From positions 1 to 60,573 of the forward strand of contig NZ_BNJJ01000036.1 in the NCBI RefSeq assembly GCF_016587435.1: a DNA stretch of 60,573 nt, given 5' to 3'. This DNA comes from Dictyobacter formicarum. GTDB taxonomy: Bacteria; Chloroflexota; Ktedonobacteria; Ktedonobacterales; Ktedonobacteraceae. The notes under the pieces are model-generated. The model worked only from the letters and a program-made list of their open reading frames with translations, was not told where the DNA came from and did not search any database. The position numbers and the translations under genes were made by a program. Positions 42,164-51,955 of the stretch are shown here, piece after piece (position 1 is the first letter of the stretch; the number at the start of each line of letters is the position of its first letter).

Positions 42164-44629
42164 ATGTTACAACTTCGCTATCAACCCAGCAGTATGCTTG
42201 ATATGATTGCGGTTCGCGAGATAGAGGGCAATACCCTCTGTCTCCGCACTGAGAAAGCGCGCGAGCGCGAATACAAGGCGGTGCTCGAAACGCAGCCCGT
42301 GAACTTCTCGTTGATGTCTGAGGCGGAGCAAGAGGCGGTCTTGGAAGGCTTTCGCGTGTTCCTGGCGCGGCTCTCCTTTCCGCTGATGATCCATATCCGC
42401 ATCGAGCCGTACGAGCTGTCGTCGTATCTGGCCGACCTCGACATGGCACGGAGCCAGATCGCCTCGACCTCGGCAGTTGATGAGGTGACCGAGGACCACA
42501 TTCGCTTTGTGCATAACCTGGCATCCATACGCGCGCTGCTGCAGCGAAAGTTTTATCTCATCGTTGCCGCTGATCGTCTGAAAACGAAGAGGAAAACGCG
42601 CTCGGAGATTGCCGACCTCTCTAAGAGCGAACTGGAACGCCGTTGTGCCGATATCTTCCAGGACCTGGAGCGGATGGGATTGCATGGCAGGCGCCTGAAC
42701 CGGCTGGAACTTGTCCACTACTATCAATCCTGCCTGCATGCCAGGGCCGCCAAAGCGTTTCCGCTGACGGAACAGCAATTGGAGGCGGCAGACGTTCCTG
42801 TGCGATCTACGAAGGAAGAGACTGCGAGGGCATTGAACGTGGGATCGCCAGTGAGCAAACAGAGCACCGTTGCACTGCAATCGCCGACCGACGAGTATCC
42901 CAATAGCATCAATGTGTCCGAGCTACTGGCTCCCGGTTTGCTGGATATCAAGCCGAAGTACGTGCGTGTCCATCACGATGATCTGGATGAGTACCTCAGG
43001 TGTTATGCCGTGATTGGCTATCCTTCGCGGATCTCGCCTGGATGGCTTGATCGGTTGGTCCAGATCGATGAGCCATCGATCGAGGTGGTCATGCATATTC
43101 AGCCCCTGGAAGCGGCGACGTATACGGCGCGCCTCTCACATAAGTTGACAGGATACCGCGCGACGCGCATGCTGGAAGAGCGCCGTGGGAGGGATCACGA
43201 TCCCTATATCCACGAGGCATTGAAGCAGGTCGAGGCCCTGCGTGAAAAGCTGGTCGCGCAAGATGAGCAGGTCTTTGGCGTTTCGCTCTACCTGCTCGTG
43301 CGCGCATCATCGCGCCTGCAGCTCAACGAGCGCTCTGAACGCCTGCTGTCGGTGCTCAAGAGCCTGGAGCTGAGAGCGGTCGCGCTCTCGCTGGAGCACC
43401 ATCGCGGCTGGCTCTGCACGCTGCCAGATGGCCGTGACGTCTTAAAGCGGAAAAAGATCCTGGACACCAGTTCGCTGCTGACGGCATTCCCATTTGCCAG
43501 TACCAGCCTCTCGATGGAGCACGGTATCCTGGAAGGTGTGATGCCCAATGGCAGCCTGGTCATCGTTGACCCACTCAGCGACGAATTGCAGAATGGGCAC
43601 GCTATCAAATTCGCCAAATCGGGTGCCGGAAAATCGTATCACGAGAAGGTCTACTTGAGCCGCTGCCTGCAGCGCGGGTATAAAGTGATCGTGTTTGATC
43701 CCGAAGACGAATACCGGCGCATGTGCGAAAAATTCGGTGGTACCAACATTCGCCTCTCGCCTGGATCGCTCCAGATCAACCCGTTTCTCCTGCCAACGGC
43801 AGAGAAGCAAGGGCGCAACCTGCTGGAGGAGAAGTACCAGAGCCTGCATGTGCTCTTTGATCTCCTCCTGGCAGAAAAAGGGGGACAGGCGTCGAGTACT
43901 CTCTCGCAGCGCGAGAAGGCCTATCTCAACGTCTGTATGAGCCAACTCTATCAGCAGTGCGGCATCACCGCCGATCCCGCGACCCATACCAGAAAGCTGC
44001 CCACGATGCGCGATTTGTATCACCTGCTGCGCCAGCAAACCTGTGGACCAGACACCTTTGGCCTGGCTGACCGCCTTCAGCGGCATGTCTCATCATTTCC
44101 TGATGAATCTATCGGCTTAGGCCAGCATCAATTTGTCGTCTTCAACCTGCGCGATCTCGATGTTGAACTGCGTCCCGTCGGCCTCTTCCTGGCGACCGAT
44201 GCCGTCTGGACCGAAGTCCGCAGCGAACAGCATCCCGTCCCACGCATCCTCTCTGTCGACGAAGCCTGGGCCTTGCTGCAATTCGACGAAGGCGGACGCT
44301 TCTTATCGAGCCTGGCTCGCCGTGCCCGCAAGTACAACCTCTGCCTGCGTGTCACCACGCAGAATGTTCAGGACTTCGTCAAAAACGAGCACGGCATGAC
44401 CATCATCCAACAATCGGAGATCAAATATGCCATGAAACAAGATCACACCACCATCGAAGCCGTTTCTGAAGCCCTACAACTCAGCCAGGGGGCCCGGAAA
44501 TTTTTACTGGGCTGTGCCAAAGGCGAAGGCCTCTATTTCGCCAAAGGACTCTCTGTTCCCATGAAAGTCGTCGCCAGCCCCATAGAACACAGCCTGGCCG
44601 TATCCGGACCCCAGGAAGTCTTCATCTAG
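42164..44629 (+). CDS. VirB4-family T4SS ATPase
   Basis: An 821-aa ATPase. Walker A is AKSGAGKSY at about residues 484-492 and Walker B RILSVDEAWALL at about 694-705; a late TQNVQDFV motif is the usual VirB4 sensor. The N-terminal 200 residues match the CagE/TrbE/VirB domain (ADLDMARSQI and LYLLVRASSRL strands). VirB4 powers pilus assembly and substrate transfer. It is last in the operon and is followed by a long perfect inverted repeat. Confidence 0.92.
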   Translation: MLQLRYQPSSMLDMIAVREIEGNTLCLRTEKAREREYKAVLETQPVNFSLMSEAEQEAVLEGFRVFLARLSFPLMIHIRIEPYELSSYLADLDMARSQIASTSAVDEVTEDHIRFVHNLASIRALLQRKFYLIVAADRLKTKRKTRSEIADLSKSELERRCADIFQDLERMGLHGRRLNRLELVHYYQSCLHARAAKAFPLTEQQLEAADVPVRSTKEETARALNVGSPVSKQSTVALQSPTDEYPNSINVSELLAPGLLDIKPKYVRVHHDDLDEYLRCYAVIGYPSRISPGWLDRLVQIDEPSIEVVMHIQPLEAATYTARLSHKLTGYRATRMLEERRGRDHDPYIHEALKQVEALREKLVAQDEQVFGVSLYLLVRASSRLQLNERSERLLSVLKSLELRAVALSLEHHRGWLCTLPDGRDVLKRKKILDTSSLLTAFPFASTSLSMEHGILEGVMPNGSLVIVDPLSDELQNGHAIKFAKSGAGKSYHEKVYLSRCLQRGYKVIVFDPEDEYRRMCEKFGGTNIRLSPGSLQINPFLLPTAEKQGRNLLEEKYQSLHVLFDLLLAEKGGQASSTLSQREKAYLNVCMSQLYQQCGITADPATHTRKLPTMRDLYHLLRQQTCGPDTFGLADRLQRHVSSFPDESIGLGQHQFVVFNLRDLDVELRPVGLFLATDAVWTEVRSEQHPVPRILSVDEAWALLQFDEGGRFLSSLARRARKYNLCLRVTTQNVQDFVKNEHGMTIIQQSEIKYAMKQDHTTIEAVSEALQLSQGARKFLLGCAKGEGLYFAKGLSVPMKVVASPIEHSLAVSGPQEVFI

Positions 44630-44739
44630 GAAGGAGAATTGAGCAATGAAGGAAATTTGAGCCGATAATCGATAAGCTCTTATCAATGGCTGCATTTCAG
44701 ACGTTGTCTTGAAGTAAGGCTCTGATAGAAATGCTAATA

Positions 44740-44802
44740 ATAGAGGTTCTTATACAGACTATGATACAAACACAGGGAAGCAGTCTGTATAAGAACCTCT
44801 AT
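44740..44802. repeat. Perfect 21-bp inverted repeat downstream of virB4
   Basis: Arms at 44740-44760 and 44782-44802 are perfect complements (core TAGAGGTTCTTATACAGACT) around a 21-nt spacer. It lies 110 bp past the VirB4 stop. No T-tract follows, so it may be a recombination or processing site, or a remnant IS or MITE end, rather than a simple terminator. Confidence 0.8.
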
Positions 44803-45049
44803 AGATTGAAATTGGAATTAGCTTGCTATCGTGAGTCCTTCGAGGGATTGCATTTACAGGTCCCATAGCAAGAGCATGGGAGCTAGCAAGTGTGTGCTCT
44901 CCGTATGAAGCGCGAATCACACGCGCATGAGAAAGCTCTTCATCTGTTGACAAAGAAAAGAGCGCTGTGATACTGTAACCCCATATGGAAGCCTTTGCTC
45001 CTCATGAGTGCATATCTTCTTGGAGGTACTCCCAGCCGTGTTCGCCTGA

Positions 45050-45160
45050 TTTATCATGGTTCTAATATCTGAAGCATGTTTCTTGCTGCCCCTCAGTTGA
45101 GGCTGGTAGCCTGTTTGGATGCCCACGAGACATCCCCTTTGAAACCCGAACCATGATAAA
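45050..45160 (+). promoter_or_regulatory. Structured 111-nt leader or element before the kinase gene at 45184
   Basis: Perfect 13-bp outer arms TTTATCATGGTTC / GAACCATGATAAA close a 111-nt segment. Inside it CTGCCCCTCA / TGAGGCTGGTAG form a second stem with a small bulge. The outer stem ends 23 nt before the ATG, over the ribosome-binding region. It could be a cis-regulatory RNA or a small mobile repeat; no known riboswitch consensus is recognised. Confidence 0.5.
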
Positions 45161-45183
45161 ACGACGAAAGAGAGTAGCATTCG

Positions 45184-46530
45184 ATGGATCTACCTGCCAT
45201 CTATGAGTATTACGCCGTGATTCCTCACCGAACACACTCGGCCGTGTTCCTGCTGCATACCGAAAACGGATGGTCCCTTCCTTGTTGGCAGACGACGAAA
45301 CGCCATTTTTGGCAAACCTGCGATCATATCAATCAAACCATCCAAGACCTGTTGGCGCTACGCGTTATTACCTTGCGCTGTTTGTTCCTGGATCAGGATA
45401 CAGAGAGCGGACATTTCATCAGAGTACATGAGCTTGAGAACCGAGATGCGTACTGGCTTACTCCTGCCAATGGTTCTTGGATTGGGTTTTCTGAGTTCAA
45501 GACACTTCCGCTGACTCATCCAATGCAGAGAGAAGTGCTTGAGGCTTGGTTCACAGAGCAAATAGAGGGCATTCCATTATCTCGACGAGCCTGGGCGCGA
45601 GCTGGTTGGTTTGATGAAACGGCAGATTGGATGGTTGAGCAACTTAGAGGCCAGGACATGATGGTGAATGACACCGTGAAACAGATACGCACCTGGGAGC
45701 GTTCATGCCTCTTGCGGGTAGAGACCACTCTCGGGCAGGTGTATTGCAAAGCTGTCCCAGCTATGTTTGCCCACGAACTTCCACTTACTCAACATTTGGA
45801 CGTCTACTGTTCTTCCCATGCGCCTTCGATACTTGCGGTGAATCGCCAACGGAACCTCTTGCTATTGCGCGATTTCGGCGGGCCGAAAATTGGTGAACGA
45901 GGAAATTTTGCCTGGTGGGAAGAGGCAGTGTATACTTTTGCTATACTCCAGCGGGAGATGGTAACGCATGCAGACTCCCTGGTGGCAATAGGGTGCCCTG
46001 CTCGCACTCTTGATGACTTGACAGAGGATATCAGAACCTTGCTGGCTGACACTGAGGCCCTCTTTATCGAGGGCAAAGGTCTCAACAGCTCAGAGATTGC
46101 AGCATTGCGTGCTCAACTGCCCCGCTTTCTGAACCTTTGCCAAGAGCTGAAAACCTATCAGCTCCCCTACACATTAGAGCATGGTGATTTCAGCCCTACG
46201 AATGTTGCCTGGGTTGAACAGAAACCACTGTTTTTCGATTGGTCAGATAGCTCAATCGCCCACCCATTTTTCAGCCTATGCCTCTTTCCTGAAGAAATGG
46301 AAACCACCTTCCCTGATACGCCTGATTGGCAAATGCGTCAACGGTCTGCTTACTTGAGACCGTGGATGAGCTATGAGCCGTTGGAGCGCTTGACTCGAGC
46401 ATTTGAGATAGCCCAACATCTCGCGCCTTTGCATCACGCAAGTCGATATCATGGTTTTATTTTGCCTCACATGGAAGCGAAGTGGGAAATGGCATTGATG
46501 ATTCCCGCCTACTTGCGCTGCCTGCTGTAA
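45184..46530 (+). CDS. Two-domain protein: NUDIX-like N-terminus and APH-type kinase C-terminus
   Basis: A 448-aa protein. Residues about 1-115 look like a degenerate NUDIX-like fold (AVFLLHTENGWSLPCWQTTK) without the catalytic REUXEEXGU box. The C-terminal part is an APH-family kinase with catalytic loop YTLEHGDFSPTNVAW and metal-binding LFFDWSDSSIAHP. Substrate unknown. AAAGAG lies upstream of the start, behind the structured segment at 45050-45160. A clear terminator follows the stop. It is the fifth APH-like kinase in the window. Confidence 0.78.
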   Translation: MDLPAIYEYYAVIPHRTHSAVFLLHTENGWSLPCWQTTKRHFWQTCDHINQTIQDLLALRVITLRCLFLDQDTESGHFIRVHELENRDAYWLTPANGSWIGFSEFKTLPLTHPMQREVLEAWFTEQIEGIPLSRRAWARAGWFDETADWMVEQLRGQDMMVNDTVKQIRTWERSCLLRVETTLGQVYCKAVPAMFAHELPLTQHLDVYCSSHAPSILAVNRQRNLLLLRDFGGPKIGERGNFAWWEEAVYTFAILQREMVTHADSLVAIGCPARTLDDLTEDIRTLLADTEALFIEGKGLNSSEIAALRAQLPRFLNLCQELKTYQLPYTLEHGDFSPTNVAWVEQKPLFFDWSDSSIAHPFFSLCLFPEEMETTFPDTPDWQMRQRSAYLRPWMSYEPLERLTRAFEIAQHLAPLHHASRYHGFILPHMEAKWEMALMIPAYLRCLL

Positions 46531-46548
46531 ACAGGCAAATGAGTTTCT

Positions 46549-46585
46549 GCCGTTTCAGATGGCTGTTTTTGTAGTCTGAAACGGC
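46549..46585 (+). terminator. Terminator after the kinase gene
   Basis: GCCGTTTCAGA / TCTGAAACGGC form a perfect 11-bp stem 19 bp past the stop codon, followed by the T-rich GTTTCTTCATT. Probable rho-independent terminator. Confidence 0.75.
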
Positions 46586-46820
46586 GTTTCTTCATTATGG
46601 AAAGAAAAAAGGAAGAAGTCTTTTTCCTATTCGGCGTATGTATACTCTATAATACTGTTATTGTTACTGCTATACAAGTATTTTTATGCGTTGAATGATT
46701 TTAGTGAAATCTGTTAACGGGCATTAGGCTATCAGACTCCATACAGGTCTATCGGGATACACACCAGCTATTCGGATCGCCTTCTCTCATACAGCAGATA
46801 ACGCAACAGGAAGTAAACGT

Positions 46821-47636
46821 ATGAGCCGATTACAGCAGCTCCTGGAAGCTGCGGGATTGTCTCGGGTGAGCACAGAGATCATGCACGTGGCACTGCCATC
46901 GATCCGTCTCAAAGCCCATCCCATGGAGGAAATACAGCTCGAGCAAGGGGCAACCAAATTCGGGGGATCGCCAGATCTCTCTGTTGAATATCCATGGCCA
47001 GAATGCGATGGCGTACCGCTGCCGTTTGTGGCGCAGATCAACCTGTCTGAGGTAGCTTCCTATGATTCGATGCATCTCTTGCTGACCACGGGGTTGCTTT
47101 CCTTTTTCTTTGACATCGATGCCTTCTTTGACTCTTGGCCTCGTCGCCAGAGCACTTGGCGTGTATTGTATGACCCCGGTGTGTCCACAGCCCTCCAAAG
47201 ATTTGCCATTCCAGAGACGATCGCCAGGCGCCGCCGCTATCGTCCCAGCGCTGTGACCCATTCCACGGAGATCACGTTGCCGGATTATAGCCAGTATGAT
47301 TCCACTTCTGTTGAGCGACTGGGGTTGTCAGGACAGCTCACCGATGAAGAAGAGCAGGCCTACTATGAGATACAAGCACAGCTTGCAGGCAGAGCTGGAA
47401 CCCAATACCACATGCCTCTCCATCGCCTTCTGGGACACCCAGATGACATCCAATGGGATATGCACAGAGATCTTGAAGGCACACCGACCGACTGGCAACT
47501 CCTGTTCCAGATGGATAGCGACGATGCTCCAGACACCGAATGGGGAAATACTGGACGGATTTACTACTGGATTCGTACACGAGACCTAGCGAAGAGAGAT
47601 TTCAGTAAAGTAGAGTTGATTTTACAATCGACCTAA
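46821..47636 (+). CDS. DUF1963 (YwqG-like) protein
   Basis: A 271-aa protein. TKFGGSPDLSVEYPWPECDG followed by PLPFVAQINLSEVASYD is the hallmark of DUF1963; GLLSFFFDIDAF and a late DWQLLFQMDSDD with GNTGRIYYWI complete the fold. The family has no established biochemical role and is often found near SUKH and other immunity-type genes. The ATG at 46821 has only a weak AAGTAAAC site. It stands alone. Confidence 0.9.
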   Translation: MSRLQQLLEAAGLSRVSTEIMHVALPSIRLKAHPMEEIQLEQGATKFGGSPDLSVEYPWPECDGVPLPFVAQINLSEVASYDSMHLLLTTGLLSFFFDIDAFFDSWPRRQSTWRVLYDPGVSTALQRFAIPETIARRRRYRPSAVTHSTEITLPDYSQYDSTSVERLGLSGQLTDEEEQAYYEIQAQLAGRAGTQYHMPLHRLLGHPDDIQWDMHRDLEGTPTDWQLLFQMDSDDAPDTEWGNTGRIYYWIRTRDLAKRDFSKVELILQST

Positions 47637-47826
47637 GCAAGCTAATGGCAGCCATTTATACATGTTTATCAATGGTTGTATCGATTGGAGCCTTCTTGAA
47701 CTGGTCTGTCTATATTCATTTGGTCTGAAAACCGTCTTGATAATGGGGGGGTAGCTTTACGATTTTACGCTTGAATCTGATATGCCCAGATGATAATTTT
47801 TTGTATTTCGAGAAAGATACTGACTG

Positions 47827-48725
47827 ATGAATAAAGGAATGCCAACTTCTGTAACGTATGCGGTGGGAGCGAGATCAGACCCTGGAAAACGGAAGATGTT
47901 GAATGAGGATAGTCTTTTTGCTGTAAGTGGTAGCTATAACACATCGCTGATGCCATTCGGCTTGTTTATAGTTGCCGATGGTATGGGAGGGTATGCTAAC
48001 GGACAGGATGCAAGTAGTCGAGCTATTCAAGTCATTGCTGACCATGTTTTGCCAAACATGACGGGAACCCATACTCTTCAACCGGACGAGTGCTCTCATC
48101 TACTCGCCGAGGCGATGCAGCGCGCAAATACAGCTGTTCGCCAACAGAATATCGACTTGCATAGCAAGGAAGGGGTCGATATTGATGTATCGGTGAGCAC
48201 GACTGTAACCGCTGCTCTGGTTGTTGGGTTAACTGCATATATCGCTCATGTCGGCAATTGCCGGCTGTATCGCTATCATCCAGGTGAAAAACTTTTTAAG
48301 GTAACGACCGATCATTTGTGGTGGCGCGCCTGATTGAAGAGGGAAAACTCACTCCTGATGACCTCTATACGCATCCTCAGCGAAACGCGTTTTACCTCAC
48401 CTTATTTCAGCAATCTTCTATTGATGTCGATATTTCTGTGTGCCCTCTGCAATATGGCGATACCCTCCTGCTCTGTTCATACGGCCTGTGGAATGTCGTT
48501 CGTGATCCCATAATTGAAGATATTCTCAATCTTTATACACCTGATGATCCTTTATCTGCGGCTGATGTGCTGCTTCAGAAGGCATTGGATGGTGGCGGGC
48601 CAAACAATATGAGTGTGATAGTCGTCTCGATGTTACAACCACAAAGCCCGACGCAAAGTTCTGGCTTGCAAGTTTTAGCTATTCCAGCTAGCCTTCATAT
48701 TCCCCAAAGGTTTCCTGAGCAGTGA
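47827..48725 (+). pseudogene. PP2C-type serine/threonine phosphatase with a one-base frameshift (copy 2)
   Basis: The N-terminal part (47827-48333) carries the PP2C metal-binding motifs: RKMLNEDSLFA, FIVADGMGGYANGQ and AYIAHVGNCRLYRY. It stops after VTTDHLWWRA. The C-terminal part (48318-48725) resumes as VARLIEEGKLTPDDL and holds GGPNNMSVIVV. Loss of one base at about 48314-48318 explains the break: the intact protein would read TTDHSVVARLIEEG or similar. The combined length of about 300 aa is normal for PP2C. It could be a sequencing error, since everything else is intact. The cupin gene follows. Confidence 0.87.
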
Positions 48726-48807
48726 CACGACGCTCCTCATACACGTTTGAGTACATGTATACCCTGAATCAGCAGAACATGACTATTTCGAGCCACGGAG
48801 GGCACCG

Positions 48808-49167
48808 ATGACATACTTTCACCATCGTAAGTTACCAGACTATTCTACTTTATTAGCAGGGCGTCTTTCCCCTGACGAAATTGGCTTTCAATCTGATCGG
48901 CTTCAAATTTGGTACAATCACACCACAGAAGCATGGGTTGATCCTTTACCTCATGCACATCGAGAGAGCGACGAATGCTTCATCATTTTACAGGGAAGCG
49001 TGATTGTTGAGGTAGAAGGAGAACGATTCACCATTGGTCCTCGCGAGTTTTGTTGTTTCCCCATTGGGATATATCACCAGATTGTTGAAGTTCATCCACC
49101 GGTGGAAACGCTGATGCTTCGAGCTCCTTCCGTAAGCGACAAAGTCTATCAGTCAGAGTCAAGTTAA
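48808..49167 (+). CDS. Cupin-domain protein
   Basis: A 119-aa single cupin. Motif 1 is HAHRESDECFIILQGSVIVE and motif 2 is GPREFCCFPIGIYHQI, supplying His, His, Glu and His for a metal. Cupins range from dioxygenases to isomerases and sugar binders; the function here is open. GGAGGGCACCG fixes the start. It follows the PP2C gene in both copies of the block, so the two were probably an ancestral unit. Copy 1 at 5461 is broken. Confidence 0.88.
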   Translation: MTYFHHRKLPDYSTLLAGRLSPDEIGFQSDRLQIWYNHTTEAWVDPLPHAHRESDECFIILQGSVIVEVEGERFTIGPREFCCFPIGIYHQIVEVHPPVETLMLRAPSVSDKVYQSESS

Positions 49168-49483
49168 CCATTTCCTTAGCTGTAGTAGCGACAAATACAT
49201 CTGACTTCTTTGTGCTTTATCCTCCAAACATTCCCACCTTATAGCTTTAATTAGTAAAAGGGTTAAAGCTGTACATGTTTTGAGGTGGACCTGAGAAAAT
49301 CAGCGCGAAACAGAGGAATTGACCAATGAGCATCCGGAGAAAACGCTTCCTATCTGGTATACTTCCTCTGGAACATGTTAATACCGTTAGCCGGCTGCGA
49401 AAGTGATATGCTGCACACCGAGCCAGATGATGCTTGACTCTATCAGCTGGAGCACAGGTCAATGCAGACACATTGGAGAGAAC
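49168..49483. other. Intergenic stretch without recognised features
   Basis: No gene or strong repeat is visible between the cupin and HIT-domain genes. It must hold the promoter of the latter. Confidence 0.5.
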
Positions 49484-49990
49484 ATGAATACAACTCCTTC
49501 TTGGGAACAAGATCGTCACCAGCTCAATCAAAAGATCGAAGCGCTGCGAAAGCGCGGGATCTGCTATTCCTGCCATGACCTTGCTACCGGCTTGATCTTT
49601 GGGCAGCAAGCACCCATTTATGAAGATGACCAGTTTAAAGTGGTCCTTGACCCCTATCCACGTATGCTTGGGCATACCATTGTGGTCTACAAGCCCCATC
49701 GAGAAGATATTTCTGAGCTTTCGGTAGAGGAAGCGCGATCCCTCTTTCAACTCTGTCTTCATGTAGTAAACGCTCTCAAAGCGGCTCTCCACGCCGAAAA
49801 GGTCTATCTGAATACAATGTGCGATGGATCAATTAATCATGTCCACATCCAACTCTTTCCTCGTTACGCTGGCGATCCCATCGGTTCAAAGCGGTTTGTG
49901 TTGCCACGTGGCCCACTTGAGAATGGTGAGGAGCTGGCCAGCCAGATTCGATACGCCCTCCTTCCCATTGTAGAGAGACAAGAACTGTAA
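49484..49990 (+). CDS. HIT-family hydrolase
   Basis: A 168-aa histidine-triad-like protein. YEDDQFKVVLDPYPRMLGHT and VVYKPHREDISEL are the typical strands, and GSINHVHIQLFPR is the HIT motif, with the first two histidines spaced as in the family. CYSC in the N-terminal part may bind zinc. HIT proteins hydrolyse or transfer nucleoside phosphates. GGAG fixes the start at 49484. It converges with the TraG gene. Confidence 0.83.
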   Translation: MNTTPSWEQDRHQLNQKIEALRKRGICYSCHDLATGLIFGQQAPIYEDDQFKVVLDPYPRMLGHTIVVYKPHREDISELSVEEARSLFQLCLHVVNALKAALHAEKVYLNTMCDGSINHVHIQLFPRYAGDPIGSKRFVLPRGPLENGEELASQIRYALLPIVERQEL

Positions 49991-50089
49991 AAACAATCTC
50001 TCTCCGACATGTGTCATGAGGGGTTGCAGGCTCGCATTTTGTTCCAGACGATGTGGCCCAAATTGTTGCGGTTTTGAGCTTATTTACTC

Positions 50090-51955
50090 TTAATCCGGTG
50101 ACAAGGTTGGATGGTTCTGTGGAAGCCCTCCCTGCTGAAATGGATGGTTGTTTGCTTGCGGAGCTCCTGGATCGGTTGATAGTTCAAATCCAGGTTCCGA
50201 TTCCTCTGTTTTGTGGCTATCACATGTGCTGTGCGATAACTGCTCCTCTTTTTCTTCAGGATGTCGAAAGGGCAGATTGGCCCGCTTGATAAGCTGCGAT
50301 TGGTAATAGGGAATGTTGCGGAACTTGATGGGTGCGATGGTATCGGTCAGCAGAAGCATTTCCCCCTTTTTCATGGTGCGGATCTCTTCCGGCATGATGA
50401 GTCTGCGCCCGATTTCTTGTTGCCCCTGGCTCCAGCTTTCGCTTTGCTGTTGCGCATTTTTATTCATGCTCTGGCCAATAACAGTCGTGGTGCCGATGCG
50501 GCGCGAATAGAATTCGGCCTCATCCTGGCCGGTTCCTGGCAAAACGATGTGGGTGGTTGTATTGCTCAGAATCGTCTCTTTGCTCTCGGAACCATAAAGT
50601 GCATCAAGCTGCGCGTAGTTTTGAATGGCCAGGATGAGCCCGACTTTTGTGCTGCGCAACATACTGATTTTCTGTGCCATCTGTGGAATCTTGCCCGCAT
50701 TGGCAAATTCATCAAGATAACAGGTAATGCCGCGTGGAAGTTGCCCTCGGGGCTCTTTTTCCGCCCTATTGGCGAACGCCGTAAACATTTGCATCAGCAA
50801 ACAGGCCGTTAGTGGCTGGAGACGCTCTGCAGCACTGGCTGGGATTGAGAGATAGAAGGCTGTAGGCTGTTCGATCATCGCATTGAAGTTGATGTCGTTT
50901 GCTGCTGTGACGGCTGCCAGCTTCGGATTCTGCAGGCGGAAAAAACGCCCGGCGATATCCGTCATCACGCCACCGGCGGTCTTCTCGTTTAACTTGAGAT
51001 TCTTCAGGAATGCGGCCGCCGTCTTTTTGGCTCGAACTGATGGACTTTCCTCAAAGAGCGCTTCAATATCTGCAAAGGACGAGCCGGTCAGGATGTCGGC
51101 CACGCGAGAGAAAGGAGCACCTGGCTCTGTATCTCGAAGGTGTAGCACGACGGCAGTGATCAGCAGCTCCGTGTTTCTATCCCAGAAGGGATCGCTGCTC
51201 CTGCCTGTATTGGACACCCAGCAGGTGGCAAATTCCTCAGTCTCTTCCATAGTGGAAATATGGGTTAGCGGATTATAGTGATGACTGTGTTCTGGCTGCG
51301 TGGGAGCAAAAAGCCAGACCTGCATCGATTGGGAGACCGCACCAGCTGTCAGCCTGACCAATTCCTGTTTGGGATCAATGATGACCAGCGAGCGGTTACC
51401 GCGCTCGGATAAAATACCAGGCGCAATCACACCCGCGGTCTTGCCCTTGCCGCTTGGTCCAACGATCAGGACATGTTCTTCTAGCTGCTTCTCTTTGAGT
51501 GCTAGCTGCTGATCTTTATATATCCCCAGCGGGAGCTGGCTCTGCATGGCTGCTTTCTTCCCGTGATCCTTCAGCAGTATGCGTGCTTCCTTGAGGGTTG
51601 CCCAATGTGCTGACCCATGAACGGTTGACGCCTTTAATTTCATAGTGCGCCATGGGAAGAGAAACGCACCGGCAAGGATGACGACCATGCCTGCGAACTG
51701 AGCATATGCGACTGTGACGTGTTGAAGTGTGCTATCATGCAGATACAGGTTCCAGCGTTGCTCGTCGCCGATCTGCCACCAGTTGTGCCAGGCCTGGTCA
51801 ATCGCCATCGCATGATATTTCTCAGGCGTGAGATAGTCGGCCAAAAACGCGAGTGCGAGGATCGCGATATGATATCCACGGAGCCATACTCCCGAAAACC
51901 AGAGTATCATCCCTGCGAGAACGAGACAGGCAATAAGCAGGAGACGTCGTATCAT
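50090..51955 (-). CDS. TraG/VirD4-type T4SS coupling protein
   Basis: A 621-aa protein with two N-terminal membrane helices (LLLIACLVLAGMILWFSGVW; VVILAGAFLFPW). The ATPase has Walker A IVGPSGKGKTAG at about residue 165, Walker B CYLDEFANAGKIP, the TraG signatures STVHGSAHWAT and ILAIQNYAQLDALYG, and a late GTTTVIGQ. Coupling proteins bring the relaxase-DNA complex to the secretion channel. The ATG at 51955 overlaps the relaxase stop (ATGA) and is preferred to the TTG at 51964. Its tail is Pro/Glu/Gln-rich. Confidence 0.92.
   Translation of the reverse strand: MIRRLLLIACLVLAGMILWFSGVWLRGYHIAILALAFLADYLTPEKYHAMAIDQAWHNWWQIGDEQRWNLYLHDSTLQHVTVAYAQFAGMVVILAGAFLFPWRTMKLKASTVHGSAHWATLKEARILLKDHGKKAAMQSQLPLGIYKDQQLALKEKQLEEHVLIVGPSGKGKTAGVIAPGILSERGNRSLVIIDPKQELVRLTAGAVSQSMQVWLFAPTQPEHSHHYNPLTHISTMEETEEFATCWVSNTGRSSDPFWDRNTELLITAVVLHLRDTEPGAPFSRVADILTGSSFADIEALFEESPSVRAKKTAAAFLKNLKLNEKTAGGVMTDIAGRFFRLQNPKLAAVTAANDINFNAMIEQPTAFYLSIPASAAERLQPLTACLLMQMFTAFANRAEKEPRGQLPRGITCYLDEFANAGKIPQMAQKISMLRSTKVGLILAIQNYAQLDALYGSESKETILSNTTTHIVLPGTGQDEAEFYSRRIGTTTVIGQSMNKNAQQQSESWSQGQQEIGRRLIMPEEIRTMKKGEMLLLTDTIAPIKFRNIPYYQSQLIKRANLPFRHPEEKEEQLSHSTCDSHKTEESEPGFELSTDPGAPQANNHPFQQGGLPQNHPTLSPD

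Noticed and set aside
44759..45180. Two minus-strand small frames in the gap after virB4
   Set aside because: No ribosome site and they cover the inverted-repeat structures; no protein-like pattern.
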